Shown here: in pieces, positions 1 through 8,263 of the stretch | Position numbering within the stretch: position 1 is the first letter of the stretch | Layout of the letters: each line of letters starts with the position of its first letter | Assembly (NCBI RefSeq): GCF_025153475.1 | Contig: NZ_JANZXA010000017.1 | Coordinates: forward strand, 1 to 48,623 | Source: Novosphingobium mangrovisedimenti | GTDB lineage: Bacteria; Pseudomonadota; Alphaproteobacteria; Sphingomonadales; Sphingomonadaceae | DNA length: 48,623 bases | Direction of reading: 5' to 3' | Notes under the pieces: generated by a model | Database searches by the model: none | Told to the model about the DNA's origin: nothing | What the model saw: the letters and a program-made list of their open reading frames with translations, nothing else | Made by a program: the position numbers and the translations under genes

Positions 1-33
1 GAAGGTCCATCGAATAGGCTCGAACCATGCCAT
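1..33 (-). CDS. 5' end of an unidentified gene running off the left edge
   Basis: On the minus strand an AAGGAGG Shine-Dalgarno sequence (39-45) lies five bases before an ATG at 31-33. The reading frame stays open to the window edge and gives MAWFEPIRWTF. The near-perfect ribosome-binding site is the whole case for a gene. Eleven residues are too few to name a family. The next gene on the same strand stops at 191, so this would be the next gene downstream of the large membrane protein. Confidence 0.45.
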   Translation of the reverse strand, partial: MAWFEPIRWTF

Positions 34-190
34 GCTGGCCTCCTTGCCCAGCAGGCATCATGAATCACATGCAACCGCGATTGGGAAGCACATACCGAGT
101 CAATGCAATGTCATCTCGCTCTAGCGCCTCACCCGCACCACTCCCATTGCGTGGGCATGGTGCGGGCATAAAGGCCAGGAATTGTGCGCG
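34..190. other. Short intergenic stretch
   Basis: This stretch separates the membrane-protein stop (191) from the probable gene start at 33. Apart from the AAGGAGG site at 39-45 I see no gene, RNA or clear hairpin. The plus-strand open frame crossing it looks like an antisense shadow. Confidence 0.4.
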
Positions 191-1957
191 TCAGTCGTTT
201 GTCCGCAGCATCGTCCTGATGTCCTCGACCGTCCGGTCCGGCGGAACCTGCCAGCGCCCGCGTGGATCGTGGCTTATTGCACGGCAGGGGCATGACTGCG
301 CCGGCTGCCCCAGGAAAGTGTGCGCCAGAGGAATGGCGCTGACTCCATAGCAATGCAGCGGCAGCGGCTGGGCAAGCGGAATGACCCTGACGCCCGCGTC
401 GCGCATCAGTTGAATGCGTGCATGCGCTGCACCGAACGCACCGCAAAAGGGTCTGCCCGCCGACACGGCGCCGGCAATATGCGACCGGATGGCCGCAGTG
501 TCGGACAAGCCATTCTGCAGGGACATTGCACCGACCATGACCGAGTTCAGCCCGAGCACACCGGCACAGGCCCAACCGAGGCAGGCCAGACGACGGCGGC
601 TCGACAGTATCCCGGCAACGGCGCACAGGAAGACGGCGGTCCAAAGCTGCGGGATAAAGCGTGGCCACCACATATACGGCGTCACAAGGCTGGAAATCAG
701 CAGGCAGGCAGCGACAAGAAGGATGATCCTTATCCGGAACTGCCCCGTCTGCTTCGTCTTGACCGCGACAGCCGCAACGAAAATGGCAAGGATCAGCGCT
801 CCGCCAAATATCGGACCGAAACCGCCAACCGCCACGTCGGGCCACCCGCCGTCATGAATATCGATCAGGGGCCACCACCCTTCTCCGCCGATACTGCGGC
901 TGATGAAAGAGAAAGTCGTCCCCACGAAGAGCGCCAGGTCCGGCAGGCCGCGCACGCTCCCGGGAAGCAGAGCCTCGTTCACCTGGTATCCGGGCGCCCC
1001 CATGACGGGATAAAAGGGATGGCCGTAGTGGAGCCAGTTGGTCGCATAGGGATGGAAGCCTATGCCCAGAAGCACAACGAACAGGGCCGCCAGCAGGAAC
1101 AGTCCGAGTTGGATCGCCGGCCCGAGGCGCGCCTTGACCATCACCCCCAGGCAAAATGCGGCCGAGGCGGCACCAAGGATGGCAATGGCGTTGAACTTTA
1201 TGTCAACTGCCAGGATCAGACAGCACAAAGCTGAAAAGAAAGAGGAAAGCTTGCGCTGGCGAAGCGCGATAACGAGCAGGCCGACAAAAGCGATCGCAAG
1301 TGCGCCCATCAATCCGTCGACATGTTGCGAGCGCATCTGCTCCACGAAAATCGGCGAGCCCGCAGCCAGCATGGCAAGTGCCGCCGATGATTGTCGCGTG
1401 AGCCCCTCCCCCCGCAGGACCGCATACCAGATCGGCGGCACGGCAAGCCCCGGCAGCCACAGGATGCCCTTGGCTGCGGTCAACGACAATCCGGCGCTCC
1501 AGGCCAGCGCCGTCATCAGCCAGGCGGCGATCGGATAGTGCTGCGGCCACAGGAGCGCCGGCGCGCCCGGCGGCACGAACGCATCGTAATCCTGCCGGAA
1601 CGGGTTCCAGCCATGATGAAACGCATAGACCGCGTCGAAGTGATACTCCTGACCGTCGTAGCTGCCGTCGATGAACTGCGCCGCGCCCCAGAGGCAAAAT
1701 GCGGTCAGCGCGGCAACGATACCGACGATCGCTGCGGCACGCGCCGGCGTTCGTCCGAACAGGATTGCGGAAACCAGAAGACCGACGAGATACACGGCGG
1801 CCGCGTACCGGGGCACCGGTTCCAGCCCCAGAATCAGCCCGATGGACGCAACGATGACAACGGTAACCAGAACGACAAGTATTGCCTGCCCAACGCAAAG
1901 CGCGAATTCAGCGCGTCCGGAAATGTGATGAGGTGACTCCTCCACCCCTCTCGTCAT
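191..1957 (-). CDS. Large polytopic membrane protein, GT-C glycosyltransferase-like
   Basis: From the ATG at 1957 the protein is about 588 residues. It has many hydrophobic segments, the first at about residues 15-40, separated by short loops. A loop after the third or fourth segment reads DGQEYHFDA and is followed by a WNP motif. Acidic residues in an early periplasmic loop and a multi-span core are typical of GT-C enzymes that transfer sugars from polyprenyl-phosphate donors, but I cannot place it in a named family. The frame stays open up to 2095, next to the tRNA-Lys 3' end. Internal ATGs at 1996 and 2038 are alternatives and none has a strong ribosome-binding site, so the start is uncertain. 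The last 60 residues are polar and contain several cysteines, consistent with a periplasmic tail. It could instead be an uncharacterised transporter. Confidence 0.6.
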   Translation of the reverse strand: MTRGVEESPHHISGRAEFALCVGQAILVVLVTVVIVASIGLILGLEPVPRYAAAVYLVGLLVSAILFGRTPARAAAIVGIVAALTAFCLWGAAQFIDGSYDGQEYHFDAVYAFHHGWNPFRQDYDAFVPPGAPALLWPQHYPIAAWLMTALAWSAGLSLTAAKGILWLPGLAVPPIWYAVLRGEGLTRQSSAALAMLAAGSPIFVEQMRSQHVDGLMGALAIAFVGLLVIALRQRKLSSFFSALCCLILAVDIKFNAIAILGAASAAFCLGVMVKARLGPAIQLGLFLLAALFVVLLGIGFHPYATNWLHYGHPFYPVMGAPGYQVNEALLPGSVRGLPDLALFVGTTFSFISRSIGGEGWWPLIDIHDGGWPDVAVGGFGPIFGGALILAIFVAAVAVKTKQTGQFRIRIILLVAACLLISSLVTPYMWWPRFIPQLWTAVFLCAVAGILSSRRRLACLGWACAGVLGLNSVMVGAMSLQNGLSDTAAIRSHIAGAVSAGRPFCGAFGAAHARIQLMRDAGVRVIPLAQPLPLHCYGVSAIPLAHTFLGQPAQSCPCRAISHDPRGRWQVPPDRTVEDIRTMLRTND

Positions 1958-2097
1958 CGTCGAGAAGCAAGACGCCAGGGCCGTCTCGGAAGTCATTCGC
2001 AATGGATTGCGCCAACCATCGCCATAGTCAACGCGCATTTCACGCGAGAGGCCCACGAAGGCGGCACCCGCTTCGAAAAACGCGGGTGTCCGCAATG

Positions 2098-2173
2098 TGG
2101 TGAGCCCTGCTGGGTTCGAACCAGCGACCTACTGATTAAAAGTCAGTTGCTCTACCAACTGAGCTAAGGGCCC
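2098..2173 (-). tRNA. tRNA-Lys (UUU)
   Basis: The reverse complement folds as a cloverleaf. The 7-bp acceptor stem starts GGGCCCU and has one G-U pair, followed by the D-arm sequence AGCTCAGTTGGTAGAGC. The anticodon loop CUUUUAA carries UUU, and the T arm contains GGTTCGAACC. The 3' CCA is encoded at 2098-2100. The gene stands alone, with folK ending upstream at 2199 and the membrane-protein gene starting downstream. Confidence 0.95.
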
Positions 2174-2198
2174 CTGCCATCTCGCGGCTGCGGAAGCG

Positions 2199-2708
2199 TC
2201 ACCTAGGGACCGGACGGCCCTTGGTCAAGCGGACTGATAGCTGTCTGACGGTAAGTCCCGTCAGCGGGTCGCGCCAGGCACCTGCGATCTCGGTGGCGGG
2301 CCGGAGCACGAAGCTGCGCTGGCGGAAGGCCGGGTGCGGGATCACGAGGCTCGCTTCGCCGTCATCCCGGGCCCAGGCTCCGCCGTTCCACAGCACGATG
2401 TCGAGGTCCAGCACGCGGGCGCCCCATGCCTGGCCGCCGTGCCTGCGACCGAACTTGCGCTCGATCTTGCGCAGCTTGTGCAGCACCTCGTCGGGAGCGC
2501 GCTTGCTTCGCAGCACGACCGCGGCATTGGCATAGCAGCGGCGCGAAGGACCGAGCGGGAGCGTCTCGATCACTTTCGAGGCGGCAAGCACTTTGAACTT
2601 GCCGTGGTCCAGCGCCTCGATCGCCGCGGCGAGCACCGCGCGCGGGGAACCATAACGATGATGCCGCATGTTGGAACCCAGTGCGATCAGGTAGCGATGC
2701 CGGCCCAA
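2199..2708 (-). CDS. folK: 2-amino-4-hydroxy-6-hydroxymethyldihydropteridine pyrophosphokinase
   Basis: FolK transfers pyrophosphate from ATP to hydroxymethyl-dihydropterin in cytosolic folate synthesis. The protein begins with YLIALGSN, the family's opening strand. It contains the conserved GPSxxxYANAAV region and the signature GARVLDLDIVLW, whose acidic residues bind magnesium, then IPHPAFRQRSFVLRP. No ATG precedes the first strand at a sensible distance, so I use the TTG at 2706-2708, giving 169 residues, a normal length. It follows the amidase stop (2714) by a few bases and is probably its operon partner. Family assignment is firm; the TTG start is inferred. Confidence 0.9.
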   Translation of the reverse strand: MGRHRYLIALGSNMRHHRYGSPRAVLAAAIEALDHGKFKVLAASKVIETLPLGPSRRCYANAAVVLRSKRAPDEVLHKLRKIERKFGRRHGGQAWGARVLDLDIVLWNGGAWARDDGEASLVIPHPAFRQRSFVLRPATEIAGAWRDPLTGLTVRQLSVRLTKGRPVPR

Positions 2709-2713
2709 GGTAC

Positions 2714-3577
2714 TCAGATATCCTGTGCGATGCGGGTGTAGAGCTGCGGGCGGCGGTCGCGGAAGAAACCCATGCCGGCGCGGTGCCTCGCGGCGCGCGC
2801 AAGGTCTATCGTCGCGACGAGGACACCGGTTTCGGCCTTGCCGAATTCGGCGAGGTAGTCGCCCCATTCATCGGTAATGAAGGTATGGCCGTAGAAAGTC
2901 TGCTCACTGCCCGTCTCGGCTTCCGCACCGATACGGTTGGCGGCGATCACCGGCATGCAGTTGGAAACCGCATGGCCGACCATCGCCCGGCGCCACATGC
3001 GGCTGGTATCGAGATCGGCGTCGTAGGGCTCGGAGCCGATGGCGGTGGGATAGAACAGCAGCTCAGCGCCCATCAGCGCCATGACGCGGGCGCATTCGGG
3101 ATACCACTGGTCCCAGCATACACCCACGCCGATGCGGGTACCGAAAAGGTCCCAGACCTTGAACCCGTCGTTGCCGGGGCGGAAGTAGTACTTCTCCTCG
3201 TAGCCGGGCCCGTCGGGAATGTGACTCTTGCGGTACGTGCCCATGATCGCGCCATCCGGGCCGATCATCGCCAGCGTATTGTAGTAGTGATGCCCCTCGC
3301 GCTCGAAGAAGCTGGTCGGGATCGCCACTTTCAACTTCGCGGCCAGGACCTGCATGGCCACGACCGAAGGATGCTCGGCCGTCGGGCGGGCGAGCGAGAA
3401 GAGCGCCTCATCCTCCACCTTGCAGAAGTAGGGGCCCGAGAAGAGTTCCGGCGGCAGCACGATTTGCGCGCCCTTCCCCGCCGCCTCCTCCACCAGTGCG
3501 GAAACGGCGGCGATGTTCTCGCCCTCGTCGGGCGAACCAAGGGCGAGTTGCAGCGCTGCGACAGTTATTTCGGCCAT
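2714..3577 (-). CDS. aguB: N-carbamoylputrescine amidase
   Basis: This nitrilase-superfamily amidase releases ammonia and CO2 from N-carbamoylputrescine to give putrescine. The Glu-Lys-Cys triad is visible: Glu44 in LPPELF, Lys117 in TYRKSHIPD and Cys154 in VGVCWDQWYPE. The stretch HIPDGPGYEEKYYFRPGN before the cysteine is characteristic of the AguB branch, and 287 residues is the usual length. Its usual partner, agmatine deiminase (AguA), is not in the window. The gene sits 13 bases after the exported methyltransferase and just before folK, so the three are probably cotranscribed although their functions are unrelated. Confidence 0.9.
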   Translation of the reverse strand: MAEITVAALQLALGSPDEGENIAAVSALVEEAAGKGAQIVLPPELFSGPYFCKVEDEALFSLARPTAEHPSVVAMQVLAAKLKVAIPTSFFEREGHHYYNTLAMIGPDGAIMGTYRKSHIPDGPGYEEKYYFRPGNDGFKVWDLFGTRIGVGVCWDQWYPECARVMALMGAELLFYPTAIGSEPYDADLDTSRMWRRAMVGHAVSNCMPVIAANRIGAEAETGSEQTFYGHTFITDEWGDYLAEFGKAETGVLVATIDLARAARHRAGMGFFRDRRPQLYTRIAQDI

Positions 3578-3590
3578 GGGCGCGCTATTA

Positions 3591-4454
3591 TCAGTCTCGC
3601 TTGCGGAACAGAAGTGTCATGCGGTCGCTTTCGCCGATCGCTTCGTACCGGGCCTTGTCGGTCTCCTTGAGCGCATAAGTCGGCGGAAGCGTCCAGACGC
3701 CGCCTTCCCAGTCAGCGCTATCCTTCGGATTGGCATTGACCTCCGACTCGCCGACAAGCTCGAAGCCGTTGACTTCCATGAACTTGATAAGGTCAGCTTC
3801 GCGCAGGTAGCCGTGACTTCCATTGGCGTAGGCATAGGAAGCGTCGGCCCTGGCCCGGTGCTGGACGATGCCGAGCAGGCCATCGTCCTTCAGCAGCGCG
3901 CGCATTGCCTCGATCTCGCTGTCGGCAATGTTCCAGCGCATCATGTTGTGCATCATGCGCACCACGAGGATGCGGTCGAAGGAGCCCTTCTCCGCCTCGG
4001 GAATGTCCGCGAGTGTCATGCCCGAGACATTGGTGGCGTGCATCCCCGTCCATTCCGCGACCTTTGCGGGAAAGGCCGCCGCCTCGGCTTTGACCTTCTC
4101 GCCATCGAAAGGATAGGTCTTCGGGTTGAAGAACAGTCCGGTCAGATGCCCTTCCTCGGCGAGGTAGGGCGCGAGCACGCGCGAATACCAGCCGCCGCCG
4201 GGGGCATATTCGCCGACCTTCATGTCGGGCCGCACGCGGAAGAACGAAAGCGTTTCTGCCGGATGGCGATAGACGTCACGCGCCCTGTCGTCCTTGCGCG
4301 CGGGATGGGCCAGCGCAAGCTCGACCAGCGCCTCGCAGCCCTTGCAGAATTCGGAGTCGACGGCCGTTTCGGGAACGGTTTCCGTCGTGGCCGCGGACAG
4401 CGGAGCCGCAAGCAGGCTCATGAATGAAGAAAGGGCAAGCAGAGTTCGACGCAT
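3591..4454 (-). CDS. Exported class I SAM-dependent methyltransferase-like protein (COG4798 type)
   Basis: The start at 4454 gives a clean signal peptide, MRRTLLALSSFMSLLAAPLSA, ahead of a mature protein of about 265 residues. The frame extends upstream to 4544 but would bury the signal. After FCKGC (a possible disulfide pair) comes DVYRHPAETLSFF and the glycine-rich loop EYAPGGGWYS, the SAM-binding motif I position of a Rossmann methyltransferase. This resembles the predicted exported methyltransferases of COG4798. No substrate is known. A SAM enzyme outside the cytoplasm is hard to reconcile with SAM supply, so it may bind something else. It heads the set with aguB and folK and is divergent from msrA. 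Confidence 0.75.
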   Translation of the reverse strand: MRRTLLALSSFMSLLAAPLSAATTETVPETAVDSEFCKGCEALVELALAHPARKDDRARDVYRHPAETLSFFRVRPDMKVGEYAPGGGWYSRVLAPYLAEEGHLTGLFFNPKTYPFDGEKVKAEAAAFPAKVAEWTGMHATNVSGMTLADIPEAEKGSFDRILVVRMMHNMMRWNIADSEIEAMRALLKDDGLLGIVQHRARADASYAYANGSHGYLREADLIKFMEVNGFELVGESEVNANPKDSADWEGGVWTLPPTYALKETDKARYEAIGESDRMTLLFRKRD

Positions 4455-4608
4455 GGAAATTCGCTCCCATCCCGAGTGGACCGCCGAGAACGTAGTGCGG
4501 CGTGGATCAATGACAAGCCGGCTCATCGCAGTGCCCCATGACAATCGGAAAGCACGTTCCTATCTTGCCCGGCGTTAACGCCCCCCGAACGACAAGGACT
4601 GATCGACT
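4455..4608. promoter_or_regulatory. Divergent intergenic region: exported methyltransferase / msrA
   Basis: The 154 bases lie between divergent starts and must hold both promoters. An AAGGA ribosome-binding site (about 4593-4597) serves msrA. I found no convincing -35/-10 pair or operator palindrome. Confidence 0.4.
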
Positions 4609-5136
4609 ATGGAAACGGCAATCGTGGCAGGCGGATGCTTCTGGTGCACCGAGGCGGTGTTCCGCGACGTGATCGGCGTGAGCGAGGTGGAGAGCGGCTA
4701 TATCGGCGGCACTGTGGAGAACCCGACCTACAAGCAGGTCTGCAGCGGCGCGACCGGCCATGCCGAGGCGATCAGGATCACCTACGATCCCGATGCGATT
4801 TCCTATGCCGAAGTGCTCGACGTGTTCATGGGCACGCACGATCCGACGCAGCTCAACCGGCAGGGCAACGACATCGGCACCCAGTACCGCTCGGCGATCT
4901 TCCCGCTGGACGATGCCCAGCGCGTCGAGGCGGAAACCGCCATTGCCCGCGCCGATGCGGACAACGACGGCAAGGTCGTCACCACCATCGAGGGCCCGGC
5001 AACGTGGTACCCTGCCGAAGACTACCACCAGGAATACTGGGAAGGTGAAGGCCAGCGCAATCCCTACTGCCTGGCCGTGATCCCGCCCAAGCTAATGAAG
5101 CTGCGCAAGAGCTTTCAGGCCAAGGTGAAGGCCTAG
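4609..5136 (+). CDS. msrA: Peptide methionine sulfoxide reductase MsrA
   Basis: MsrA reduces the S-epimer of methionine sulfoxide in proteins, repairing oxidative damage with thioredoxin as reductant. The signature GGCFWC lies at residues 8-13, with catalytic Cys10. Family motifs GYxGG (YIGGTVENPTY), the GHAE segment and HDPTQLNRQGNDIGTQYRS follow in order. A later cysteine in RNPYCLAV may be the resolving residue. The 175-residue length is typical of the short cytosolic form, and no MsrB domain is fused. An AAGGA site precedes the ATG. It is convergent with the rsmB-type gene at 5152. Confidence 0.95.
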   Translation: METAIVAGGCFWCTEAVFRDVIGVSEVESGYIGGTVENPTYKQVCSGATGHAEAIRITYDPDAISYAEVLDVFMGTHDPTQLNRQGNDIGTQYRSAIFPLDDAQRVEAETAIARADADNDGKVVTTIEGPATWYPAEDYHQEYWEGEGQRNPYCLAVIPPKLMKLRKSFQAKVKA

Positions 5137-5151
5137 TGACTCGGCCGGAGG

Positions 5152-6384
5152 TCAGCCCTTGCGCCAGCGCGCAACGAAGAAGCCGTCCAGCCCGCCTGCC
5201 TCGGCCAGCATGCCGGGATCGGTGCGCAGCCAGCCTTCGGGCGTCGGCGAGAGGCCTTCCGGCAATTCGTCTGCCGCTATCGGCCAGGGTGTGAGCGCCA
5301 CTTTCGCCGCCTGCGCCTCGCCTTCCTCCGGCTCCAGTGAACAGACGGCATAGACCAGCACGCCGCCGGGCTTGAGCCAGCCAGCCGCCCGATCGAGCAG
5401 GCGCCCCTGCAAATCGGCCATCTCGGCGACCTGCCGTTCGCCGATGCGGTGCAGCACGTCCGGATGGCGGCGACAGGTGCCGGTGGCGGTGCACGGCGCA
5501 TCGAGCAGGATCGCATCGAACGGGGCTTCCGGCTCCCACTGGAACGCATCGGCCTGCACCACCTCGGCGGCCAGACCGGTTCGCGCGAGGTTCTCGCGCA
5601 GACGTTCGAGACGGCGCTTGCTGATGTCGAGCGCGGTCACGTTCCATCCCGCCGCGGCGAGCTGGAGCGTCTTGCCCCCGGGGGCCGCGCACAGGTCGAG
5701 CACGCGCCGCCCCTCCCCGCTGCCGGTCAGGCGCGCAGGCAGGCTGGCGGCGAGGTCCTGCACCCACCACGCACCGTCGCGAAATCCCTCGAGCCCTTCC
5801 ACCGCAACCCCGCGCGGCAGCCTGACATGGCCGGACATAAGCGACGAGCCGCCCAGCTTCTGCGCCCACTCGGCAGTCCGTTCCGGGTCGCGGAGCGCAA
5901 GATCGAGCGGCGGCGGGGAGGCAAGACCGGCCGCTATCGCAGCTGTCCGCTCGCCCCAGCGCGCCGCGACCGGCTCGGGCAGAGTCGGGCTCTCGGGCAG
6001 CGAAACCTCGCGCTTCATCAGCGTGGAAAATACGCCGTGCGCAAGCCGCCTGGGCCCGCCGGCAAGAAGCGCCAGCCCGGTCGCGATCACCGCATGGGGC
6101 GGCGTATCCAGCCGCAGGACTTGCGCCAGCATCAGTTCGAGCACCGCGCGCGGCTTGGCATCATCGGGCAGGCGTTGGCGGGTCGCGCTGTCGATCAGGG
6201 CATCGAGGTCCGCCTTCCAGCGCAGCGTTTCGCCTGCAATCGCCCGCGTCAGCGCCCGATCGGCATCTCCGCGCACGCGGGCAAGGGCAGCGCCTGCCGC
6301 CTGATCGAGCGTTTCGCCCCGCCGCAGCACGGCATCGACAAGGTTGAGTGCGGCGCGGCGCGCCGGAAGGCCGGGAATGTCCAT
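5152..6384 (-). CDS. rsmB: RsmB-family 16S rRNA (cytosine-5) methyltransferase
   Basis: The protein has the RsmB architecture. A NusB-like RNA-binding domain covers roughly residues 1-140, and a SAM methyltransferase domain follows. Motif I is LCAAPGGKT (about 231-239), motif IV DAPC (Cys298) and motif VI YAVCS (Cys348). Two cysteines in these positions are the hallmark of RNA m5C methyltransferases: one attacks the base and the other releases the product. RsmB modifies C967 of 16S rRNA (E. coli numbering). At 410 residues it is slightly shorter than E. coli RsmB. It is divergent from the DUF1674 gene across about 45 bases. Confidence 0.88.
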   Translation of the reverse strand: MDIPGLPARRAALNLVDAVLRRGETLDQAAGAALARVRGDADRALTRAIAGETLRWKADLDALIDSATRQRLPDDAKPRAVLELMLAQVLRLDTPPHAVIATGLALLAGGPRRLAHGVFSTLMKREVSLPESPTLPEPVAARWGERTAAIAAGLASPPPLDLALRDPERTAEWAQKLGGSSLMSGHVRLPRGVAVEGLEGFRDGAWWVQDLAASLPARLTGSGEGRRVLDLCAAPGGKTLQLAAAGWNVTALDISKRRLERLRENLARTGLAAEVVQADAFQWEPEAPFDAILLDAPCTATGTCRRHPDVLHRIGERQVAEMADLQGRLLDRAAGWLKPGGVLVYAVCSLEPEEGEAQAAKVALTPWPIAADELPEGLSPTPEGWLRTDPGMLAEAGGLDGFFVARWRKG

Positions 6385-6429
6385 GGCAGGCCCCTATAGC
6401 GGATTGTCTTTTGCCGCCAGTCACACCAC

Positions 6430-6612
6430 ATGGGGGGCATGACACAGCGTGCTACAAAACGTCCCGAAGGCTTCAAGAAGCCCGCGCACTGGACCAACGA
6501 TCCCGTCCCCGAGCCGCAGTCGGCGAAGGGGGACCAGGACGATGATCCAGAGGGCCTTTCCCCCACCCGCTACGGCGATTGGGTCAAGAATGGAATCGCG
6601 GTGGATTTCTAA
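6430..6612 (+). CDS. DUF1674 protein, SDHAF4-like succinate dehydrogenase assembly factor
   Basis: This small protein of 57-60 residues ends in SPTRYGDWVKNGIAVDF, the C-terminal signature of DUF1674/SDHAF4 (PTRYGDW followed by a terminal DF). In mitochondria the homologue helps mature the flavinated SdhA subunit, and the bacterial protein is presumed to do the same. The N-terminal half is polar and low in complexity. Two ATGs (6430 and 6439) are possible starts; the GGGGGG run before 6439 favours the second. Confidence 0.85.
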   Translation: MGGMTQRATKRPEGFKKPAHWTNDPVPEPQSAKGDQDDDPEGLSPTRYGDWVKNGIAVDF

Positions 6613-6708
6613 GGCGGGTTCAAGGGCAAGTCGGCACGTTGACTGCCGTCAATGATTCCGCCCGGCAACAGGGGAAGATACGTGAAATAGTGAGGAAGGA
6701 GTAATGCA

Positions 6709-7206
6709 ATGGCTGAATTTCGTTCTCTCGTTCCCTTTGGCCGAGGCCTCCTCGGGCGCAGCGGCAGCGATCCCTTCGCAGGCTTCCGCCAGGAAATGGA
6801 CCGGCTTCTCGCAGACTTCGGTCAGGGCCTGCCCACCGCATTTTCCGACGACAAGGACGGCTTCATCATTCCCAAGGTCGACGTTGCCGAAACCGATGCC
6901 GGTCTCGAACTGACCGCCGAACTTCCCGGCTTCGACGACAAGGACGTTTCCCTCGACATTCACGACGATGTGCTCACCATCAAGGCCGAGCACAAGGATG
7001 AACGCGAGGAGAAAGACGAGAAGAAGCACTACCATCTCCTCGAACGCAGCCAGGGAACATTCCTGCGGCGCTTCGTGCTGCCGTTCGAGGCAGATGCCGA
7101 CAAGGCCAGCGCGCATCTCGACAAGGGCCTGCTCAAGGTCTCGGTACCGCGCATGGCACCTGCCGAGAAGAAGGCGAAGTCGATACCGGTCGGCAACGGC
7201 CAGTAA
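6709..7206 (+). CDS. Hsp20 / alpha-crystallin family small heat-shock protein
   Basis: The 165-residue protein has a phenylalanine- and arginine-rich N-terminal arm (GFRQEMDRLLADF) and an alpha-crystallin domain at about 50-150, with VAETDAGLELTAELPG and a late LDKGLLKVSVPR strand. It ends with a short K-rich tail rather than a clear IXI anchor. Such proteins form oligomers that hold unfolding proteins for refolding. GAGGAAGGAG lies just ahead of the ATG at 6709; an out-of-frame ATG at 6704 is unlikely to be used. I looked for a ROSE-type thermometer or a heat-shock promoter in 6613-6708 and found neither clearly. A strong hairpin follows the gene. Confidence 0.93.
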   Translation: MAEFRSLVPFGRGLLGRSGSDPFAGFRQEMDRLLADFGQGLPTAFSDDKDGFIIPKVDVAETDAGLELTAELPGFDDKDVSLDIHDDVLTIKAEHKDEREEKDEKKHYHLLERSQGTFLRRFVLPFEADADKASAHLDKGLLKVSVPRMAPAEKKAKSIPVGNGQ

Positions 7207-7214
7207 CCGCACCC

Positions 7215-7256
7215 TTCCCGCCAATCCCTCCGGACACCGAGAGGCATTGGCGGGAA
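7215..7256. terminator. Bidirectional terminator between hsp20 and lysR
   Basis: TTCCCGCCAAT (7215-7225) is perfectly complementary to ATTGGCGGGAA (7246-7256). An inner CCTC/GAGG pairing extends the stem. The hairpin fills the 53-base gap between two convergent genes, and there is no long T run on either strand. Confidence 0.7.
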
Positions 7257-7259
7257 CCG

Positions 7260-8171
7260 TCACCAGCCCTGCGCGAGCGACGGCAGCCGCGTCACCAGAA
7301 AATCGATCCAGGCCCGCGTTTTTGCGGCCGGGCGGCGCGTACGGTGCGTTACGGCGTGAATGGCGCCGAGATCGACAAGATCTTCCCCCAGATCCAGTTC
7401 CACCAGCCGCCCGTCGCGAATTGCCTCGGCAACGAGGAAACGCGGGCCATAGACAATGCCCTGCCCGGCAATCGCCGCACGGGCCAGCAGCTCACCATTG
7501 TTGACATGCAGCGAGCCGCGCACGGCCACCTGCCTGTCGCCGCTTCGCCCGAACCCCCAGCGAATGGTGCCGGTCTCGTTGCTCAGCGTGTAGCCGAGGC
7601 AGTCCTGATCCGCGAGGTCGTCGATCGAGGAAGGTATCCCGCGTCGCTCGAGGTAGGAAGGCGCCGCGCAGATGCACATCGACACTTCCGCCAGTTTGCG
7701 CGCGACGAGGTTGCTGTCTGCCAGCCGACCGATCCTGATCGCGACGTCCCAGCGCTCCTCCAGAAGATCGACATGGCGGTCATTCAACCCCAGTTCGATG
7801 GTCACCGCCGGATAGCGATCGTGAAATTCGCGCACCAGGCCCGGCAGGTGCACCACGCCGAAGGCCATTGGCGCGGAAACCCGAAGCAGCCCCTCCACCG
7901 AGGCCGAGCGCGCCATGGCCTCGGCCTCTGCTTCGCCGAACTCGCCGAGCAGGCGCTCCATCCTGTCCAGATAGGCCGCGCCCACTTCGGTAAGGGCCAG
8001 CTTGCGCGTCGTGCGATGCACCAGCGTGGCCCCGAGGCGACGTTCCAGTGCATTGAGATGCTTGGCGGCCATGGCAGCCGACATGTTCAGCTCGCGCGCG
8101 GCGGCCGAAAGGCTTCCAAGGCGCACGGCCCGGACGAAAACCTCGATCCCGGCAAGACGGTCGGCGGCCAT
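7260..8171 (-). CDS. LysR-family transcriptional regulator
   Basis: The 303-residue protein has the LysR layout: an N-terminal winged helix-turn-helix (about 1-60; VRLGSLSAAARELNMSAAMAAKHLNALERRL) and a substrate-binding domain from about 90. It belongs to the large branch that often controls a neighbouring oxidoreductase or quinone-response gene. It is divergent from doxX and the DODA-type dioxygenase, and a 15-base inverted repeat (8199-8213) sits between them, so these are the likely targets. The inducer cannot be read from the sequence. Confidence 0.92.
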   Translation of the reverse strand: MAADRLAGIEVFVRAVRLGSLSAAARELNMSAAMAAKHLNALERRLGATLVHRTTRKLALTEVGAAYLDRMERLLGEFGEAEAEAMARSASVEGLLRVSAPMAFGVVHLPGLVREFHDRYPAVTIELGLNDRHVDLLEERWDVAIRIGRLADSNLVARKLAEVSMCICAAPSYLERRGIPSSIDDLADQDCLGYTLSNETGTIRWGFGRSGDRQVAVRGSLHVNNGELLARAAIAGQGIVYGPRFLVAEAIRDGRLVELDLGEDLVDLGAIHAVTHRTRRPAAKTRAWIDFLVTRLPSLAQGW

Positions 8172-8198
8172 TTCACACCCTCAGTTTCAGATCATTCA

Positions 8199-8213
8199 AA
8201 TATCATGGATATT
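8199..8213. promoter_or_regulatory. Probable LysR operator
   Basis: AATATC and GATATT flank a central ATG in a perfect inverted repeat. Position, size and AT-rich dyad fit the T-N11-A type of LysR site. It lies in the 92-base gap between lysR (start 8171) and doxX (start 8264). Confidence 0.55.
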
Positions 8214-8263
8214 ATCACCCCTTGATCGCAGGTCTATATGGTCATGCGAAAGGACAGCACATC

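Noticed and set aside
6613..6708. ROSE-type thermometer or sigma-32 promoter ahead of hsp20
   Set aside because: No UYGCU-type anti-Shine-Dalgarno strand and no CTTGAA/CCCCAT pair could be found.
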